From NCBI GenBank assembly GCA_964019335.1, contig OZ025683.1, forward strand, positions 525,564 through 589,563: a DNA stretch of 64,000 nt. The letters are read 5' to 3'. Source of the DNA: Diplonema japonicum. Lineage: Eukaryota > Euglenozoa > Diplonemea > Diplonemida > Diplonemidae. Shown here piece by piece: positions 63,675 through 64,000 of the stretch (the stretch's first letter is position 1; the number at the start of each line of letters is the position of its first letter). Below the pieces are notes generated by a model. It did not search any database and was not told the origin of the DNA. It worked only from the letters and a program-made list of their open reading frames with translations. A program made the position numbers and the translations under genes.

Positions 63675-64000
63675 TTTTCTGTTTTTCTTTTTCTTTTTCT
63701 TTTTGAAGTGGAACCATCTCGGTCGACGTTTTTTTTTTTTTTTCTTTTTTCTTTTGTGGTGATGTGTTTTTCCTGTTTTTGATTTTCTTCTTCCCCCGCT
63801 CTATGCTTTTTCGCATGGACATTGGTCACTCTGCCCCTTTCCCCTTTTTTGATTCTCCCTCTTTCCCCCTCCTAAATTTTACCCCCTGCCCCACTCATTC
63901 CTCCCTAGTATGTTTTTGAATTTGCCTCTTCTTCTTTTAAGCCTTTTTTGAGATTTTTATTTTTGAATTTTTATCATTTGGAGTTGCTTCTTCTTCTTCC
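63449..64000. other. Pyrimidine-rich intergenic, no gene
   Basis: T-runs (63608-63618 and 63619-63672 with few interruptions) and TTCTTC repeats. Open frames are poly-Lys artefacts on the minus strand. Confidence 0.6.

Overview
The window is nuclear DNA of a unicellular eukaryote. Evidence: spliceosomal introns, a canonical U2 snRNA gene, secreted proteins with CUB, WSC, sushi-like and GH18 domains, and non-LTR and DNA transposons. All confident protein genes lie on the + strand. In the first 13 kb they are packed 106-650 bp apart, and most have a pyrimidine-rich stretch ending in AG shortly before the ATG. That layout, the GTATG intron donors, a 'RLY'-repeat zinc-ribbon protein, and a mucin-like multi-membrane-span protein of a type I associate with bodonids suggest Euglenozoa, most likely a diplonemid-like flagellate with polycistronic transcription and trans-splicing. 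This taxonomic call is inference, at about 50-60 % confidence.

Layout. 1-10.2 kb: compact housekeeping and cytoskeleton-like genes. These are the 3' part of a coiled-coil protein gene with eight introns (seven of them 33-37 nt), a protein with a duplicated 'TGLP...HDRV...KRF' module, a small acidic protein, an 842-residue coiled-coil/IQ protein, an intron-containing uL30 (RPL7/RLP7-like) gene, and a zinc-ribbon RLY-repeat protein. 10.3-13.4 kb: a secreted/membrane protein with a long Pro/Thr stalk and about six membrane spans. 14.7-17.9 kb: a non-LTR retrotransposon ORF (YADD reverse transcriptase). 19.7-21.5 kb: a secreted protein with two CUB-like and four WSC domains. 21.5-27 kb: homopolymer-rich DNA with a decayed terminal-inverted-repeat DNA transposon. 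27.0-34.3 kb: a giant secreted protein with a 60-bp-period PTPV stalk and a GH18 domain lacking the catalytic Glu, followed by a duplicated and frameshifted GH18 copy. 34.4-35.4 kb: a non-autonomous TIR element. 37.2-38.8 kb: a secreted sushi-like protein whose predicted mature N-terminus is histidine. 39.9-46.2 kb: transposon debris, including a frameshifted reverse-transcriptase/cysteine-peptidase-like ORF. 46.6-47.2 kb: a U2 snRNA gene with a divergent tRNA-like element upstream and a T-run downstream. 48.28-63.13 kb: nine apparently identical tandem copies of a 1,650-bp monomer. Only the last copy retains a complete 294-codon ORF. 63.4-64 kb: pyrimidine tracts.

The secreted genes (10.3, 19.7, 27.0 and 37.2 kb) share a theme of extracellular carbohydrate- or protein-binding modules on low-complexity stalks, as expected of surface or secreted proteins. 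The repeats are interlinked: the 1,650-bp monomer contains a 71-bp piece matching the transposase of the 23-25 kb transposon, and a leader-like piece matching the region just before the 41.9 kb transposon-like ORF.
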